Origin: Spirochaetales bacterium
Lineage (GTDB): Bacteria; Spirochaetota; Spirochaetia; Sphaerochaetales; Sphaerochaetaceae
NCBI GenBank assembly: GCA_028723145.1
Contig: JAQYFM010000188.1
Span: 1 to 8,711 of the forward strand
Direction: 5' to 3'
Length of the DNA: 8,711 nucleotides
Made by a program: the position numbers and the translations under genes
The notes under the pieces: model-generated
Databases searched by the model: none
Told to the model about the DNA's origin: nothing
The model's input: the letters and a program-made list of their open reading frames with translations, nothing else
Shown here: positions 6,856 to 8,711 of the stretch, piece by piece
Layout of the letters: every line of letters starts with the position of its first letter
Numbering within the stretch: the first letter of the stretch is position 1

Positions 6856-7970
6856 TATCTACCACCTTGGTTTCCACCTGGCATACCCATCATCATCATG
6901 TTGGCACCAGACTTTGTATATGTGAGGATATCACCCTTTTTGATGTCTCCTGAAAGTAACTGACAGTATCCCTCTCCTAAGTATTTAACTCTTACATTAA
7001 CTGTTTCTGTTGTTCCATCTGCATTCTTTTTCTCTACTGTTGTAACACCACCTCTACCTGTAGTAATTGCAGCTTGAGGAATTAAGAGCATTTGTACATC
7101 CCCTTCAACTTGAATTGTACCTTCAAAGCTATAGCCCGGCTTTAATGAAGCTGGAGGATTTTCAATTGTTAACTCAACAGATACAACACCAATTCCCTGG
7201 TTTGTATAAGTTGCAAGCATAGGAATATATGTAACTACAGCTTCAACGGTTTCTCCTGGAAGGGAATCAAAAGTTAAATATGCCTTTTGACCTAAGGAAA
7301 CCTTAGCCATATCAATTTCATCAATTTGAACTGTAGCCTTTAATTTAGATACATCAACAATGGTCATTACCTTAGAGCCCGCTTCAAAGTAATCTCCCTC
7401 ACTAACAGATACAGTTGCAACAGTTCCATCGAAGTTAGCTACAAGGTTTGTATATTCAAGATTGTTTTCAGCATTCTTTAATTGAAGTTTTAAAGTTTCT
7501 AATTGAGAAACTGAACCAGAAAGCTCTGCTTGTTTAATTTGGTTTTGAATATTTTTTACTTGATATGTCTGACTTGTGTTATCAATAGAAGCTAAAAGCT
7601 GACCTTTTGTTACGCTATCACCTTCTTTAACATATACACCAGTAACAGCACCAGTTGATCTAAACTTAGATTCTTGAGTATCGTAAGCCTCAACATAACC
7701 TGAAAGATCGATTACTGAGGTATAGACATTTTCCTCAACAGGAACCTCAACTGTTGTAACAGCTCCAATCATAGCCTTTGCTTTATCTTCAAAATCTTTC
7801 TTTACCTTGTTGTAATAAGTTAGGCCAACACAAATTAAGATTAATACAATTACCCATGTAATTAGCTTCTTAATTCTCTTCTTTCTCTTTTTAGCATTAT
7901 ATTCATCACGAATAGCTTTTTCTTGCTTTTCGGCTTCACTCATTATCACATTATTTTTGATATCTGCCAT
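6855..7970 (-). CDS. Periplasmic adaptor / membrane fusion protein (MacA/HlyD family)
   Basis: This 371-residue protein should bridge the MacB-like permease and the TolC-like channel. It has a highly charged cytoplasmic N-terminus (11-34), one membrane anchor (~35-51), a first lipoyl half (STGAVTGVYVKEGD.. to LLASID, ~105-130), a short helical hairpin (~136-172), a second lipoyl half (LVANFDGTVATVSVSEGD, 176-193, to ~205), a beta-barrel (~208-290) and a membrane-proximal part (~291-350). No lipobox is seen, so anchoring is by the helix. The hairpin is only ~40 residues, much shorter than the roughly 75-100 of E. coli MacA. The C-terminus is an unusual Met/Gly-rich tail (MMMMGMPGGNQGGR, 358-371). 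The ATG at 7970 follows GAGGA (7975-7979) with a 4-nt spacer, 10 nt after the outer-membrane gene's stop. The substrate is not deducible. Confidence 0.94.
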   Translation of the reverse strand: MADIKNNVIMSEAEKQEKAIRDEYNAKKRKKRIKKLITWVIVLILICVGLTYYNKVKKDFEDKAKAMIGAVTTVEVPVEENVYTSVIDLSGYVEAYDTQESKFRSTGAVTGVYVKEGDSVTKGQLLASIDNTSQTYQVKNIQNQIKQAELSGSVSQLETLKLQLKNAENNLEYTNLVANFDGTVATVSVSEGDYFEAGSKVMTIVDVSKLKATVQIDEIDMAKVSLGQKAYLTFDSLPGETVEAVVTYIPMLATYTNQGIGVVSVELTIENPPASLKPGYSFEGTIQVEGDVQMLLIPQAAITTGRGGVTTVEKKNADGTTETVNVRVKYLGEGYCQLLSGDIKKGDILTYTKSGANMMMMGMPGGNQGGR

Positions 7971-7980
7971 TTTATCCTCA

Positions 7981-8711
7981 CTATAGATTTAACATCTTAA
8001 TTTTATTAGAAAGTGTTAGTCCATCTAACACCAAAACAGTTTGCGTATATTCATCGAGCTTTACATTAAATTCAGCATCCCTTAACTCTTGTTCAGTAGC
8101 AAGCCCCGCATCGTAAAGAGCTTTAACATTCTCTAGATTAGCCTTTAAATACTCTGAGTTTGCATTTGTCTGAGTTACATTAAACTCATACTGCAAAACC
8201 TCAAGCTGAAGAGCGTTATAGGACTGTAAATAGCTAGTATATTCTTCAGAAGCACTATTAGAAGCACTAACTAAACTATTTTGTAGCTTTTGTAGCTCTA
8301 TTTCATCACTTCTCTTTGTAGTTTTATTACTCCAGCTTCCAGATACTGTCACACTAGGAGTGTCAAAGGAATTCTTTTTGAAATCATAGGAGGAAGAAAG
8401 AGAGGCACCAACAGACCAATTACCCTGTGAGTAGGTAGCTCCTGCAGAGGCTGTTAAGGAATTCTTTTCTACAATAATATTTTTTGAATTAGCACTCTCG
8501 AGGCCTTCTAACGCCATCAAACCTAGAGAATTTGATTGTTTTCTTGAATTAGTACTCATTAATCCACCAGATACAGTCACCGATTGAGGATTTAATGCTG
8601 CATTCTTTGAACTAATATTTTCTTTAGCTATCTCTTCATCGATAGTAGCTACGATAACCTTCGTATTTCCTGTAGGAAGTAAGCTTAAAGTTAAATCTGG
8701 AGAAGGAAGAT
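7981..8711 (-). CDS. TolC-like outer-membrane efflux protein, C-terminal part
   Basis: This is the outer-membrane channel component of the tripartite pump. The frame is open through the right edge of the window: the codons from 8709 to 8581 have no stop (they read LPSPDLTLSLLPTGNTKV and onward), so the GTG at 8580 is internal and the N-terminal part is missing. 242 residues are visible, about the second half of a TolC-family protein of ~430-480. A Ser/Gly-rich amphipathic beta stretch (~84-126, e.g. VGASLSSSYDF and PSVTVSGSW) resembles the second pair of barrel strands. It is followed by long helices with the repeat-type motif YDAGLATEQELRDAEFNVK (~199-217), comparable to the GLATE..L..AQ pattern of TolC proteins. 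The protein ends directly after the last helix (KIKMLNL). It is the first visible gene of the operon, so the operon's promoter is probably upstream of the window. Confidence 0.88.
   Translation of the reverse strand, partial: LPSPDLTLSLLPTGNTKVIVATIDEEIAKENISSKNAALNPQSVTVSGGLMSTNSRKQSNSLGLMALEGLESANSKNIIVEKNSLTASAGATYSQGNWSVGASLSSSYDFKKNSFDTPSVTVSGSWSNKTTKRSDEIELQKLQNSLVSASNSASEEYTSYLQSYNALQLEVLQYEFNVTQTNANSEYLKANLENVKALYDAGLATEQELRDAEFNVKLDEYTQTVLVLDGLTLSNKIKMLNL

Noticed and set aside
6900..6921. Possible sigma-54 promoter TTGGCAC...TTTGTA on the plus strand
   Set aside because: The -12 GC is missing at the required spacing, it lies inside the adaptor gene, and it points against the operon.
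8578..8580. GTG at 8580 as the start of the TolC-like gene
   Set aside because: The frame stays open with plausible protein sequence to the window edge, and a start here would remove the N-terminal half of the family.

Overview
The window is a gene-dense, AT-rich stretch of bacterial DNA with two gene trains that converge head to head near position 2300. An outer-membrane TolC-like protein together with a periplasmic adaptor indicates a diderm (Gram-negative-type) cell. The low GC, the sigma-54 activator, the split MacB-like transporter and the short-hairpin adaptor would suit a spirochaete (Treponema or Sphaerochaetaceae-like), but this is an inference and no marker gene in the window fixes the taxon.

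Plus strand, positions 1-2309: the C-terminal part of a CUT1-family sugar ABC transporter permease (MalG/UgpE type, cut by the window edge), followed 4 nt later by a 208-residue protein that resembles only the C-terminal part of RarA/MgsA without its ATPase module, and 16 nt later by an alkaline-phosphatase-superfamily phosphodiesterase/nucleotide pyrophosphatase. The spacing suggests one transcript.

Minus strand, positions 8711 down to 2287: a six-gene efflux-and-regulation operon in the order TolC-like outer-membrane factor (cut by the window edge), periplasmic adaptor (MacA/HlyD-like), MacB-type ATPase, MacB-type permease, sensor histidine kinase, and sigma-54-dependent NtrC-family response regulator. 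After a 10-nt gap between the first two genes, every junction is a 1-nt or 4-nt stop/start overlap, so the operon is built for coupled translation. The simplest reading is a tripartite MacAB-TolC-like exporter of a peptide, lipid, antibiotic or lipoprotein-like substrate, whose expression is controlled by the co-encoded two-component system through a sigma-54 promoter. That promoter is probably upstream of the outer-membrane gene, beyond position 8711.

The phosphodiesterase and response-regulator genes overlap tail to tail by 23 bp, so there is no intergenic terminator between the two trains. No intergenic gap exceeds 20 nt, and I see no RNA genes, mobile elements or CRISPR. The points most worth a second look are the stand-alone RarA C-domain protein in a transport/phosphodiesterase operon, a perfect 18-bp dyad just ahead of the response-regulator start, the halved hairpin in the adaptor, and the kinase that lacks a HAMP/PAS linker.
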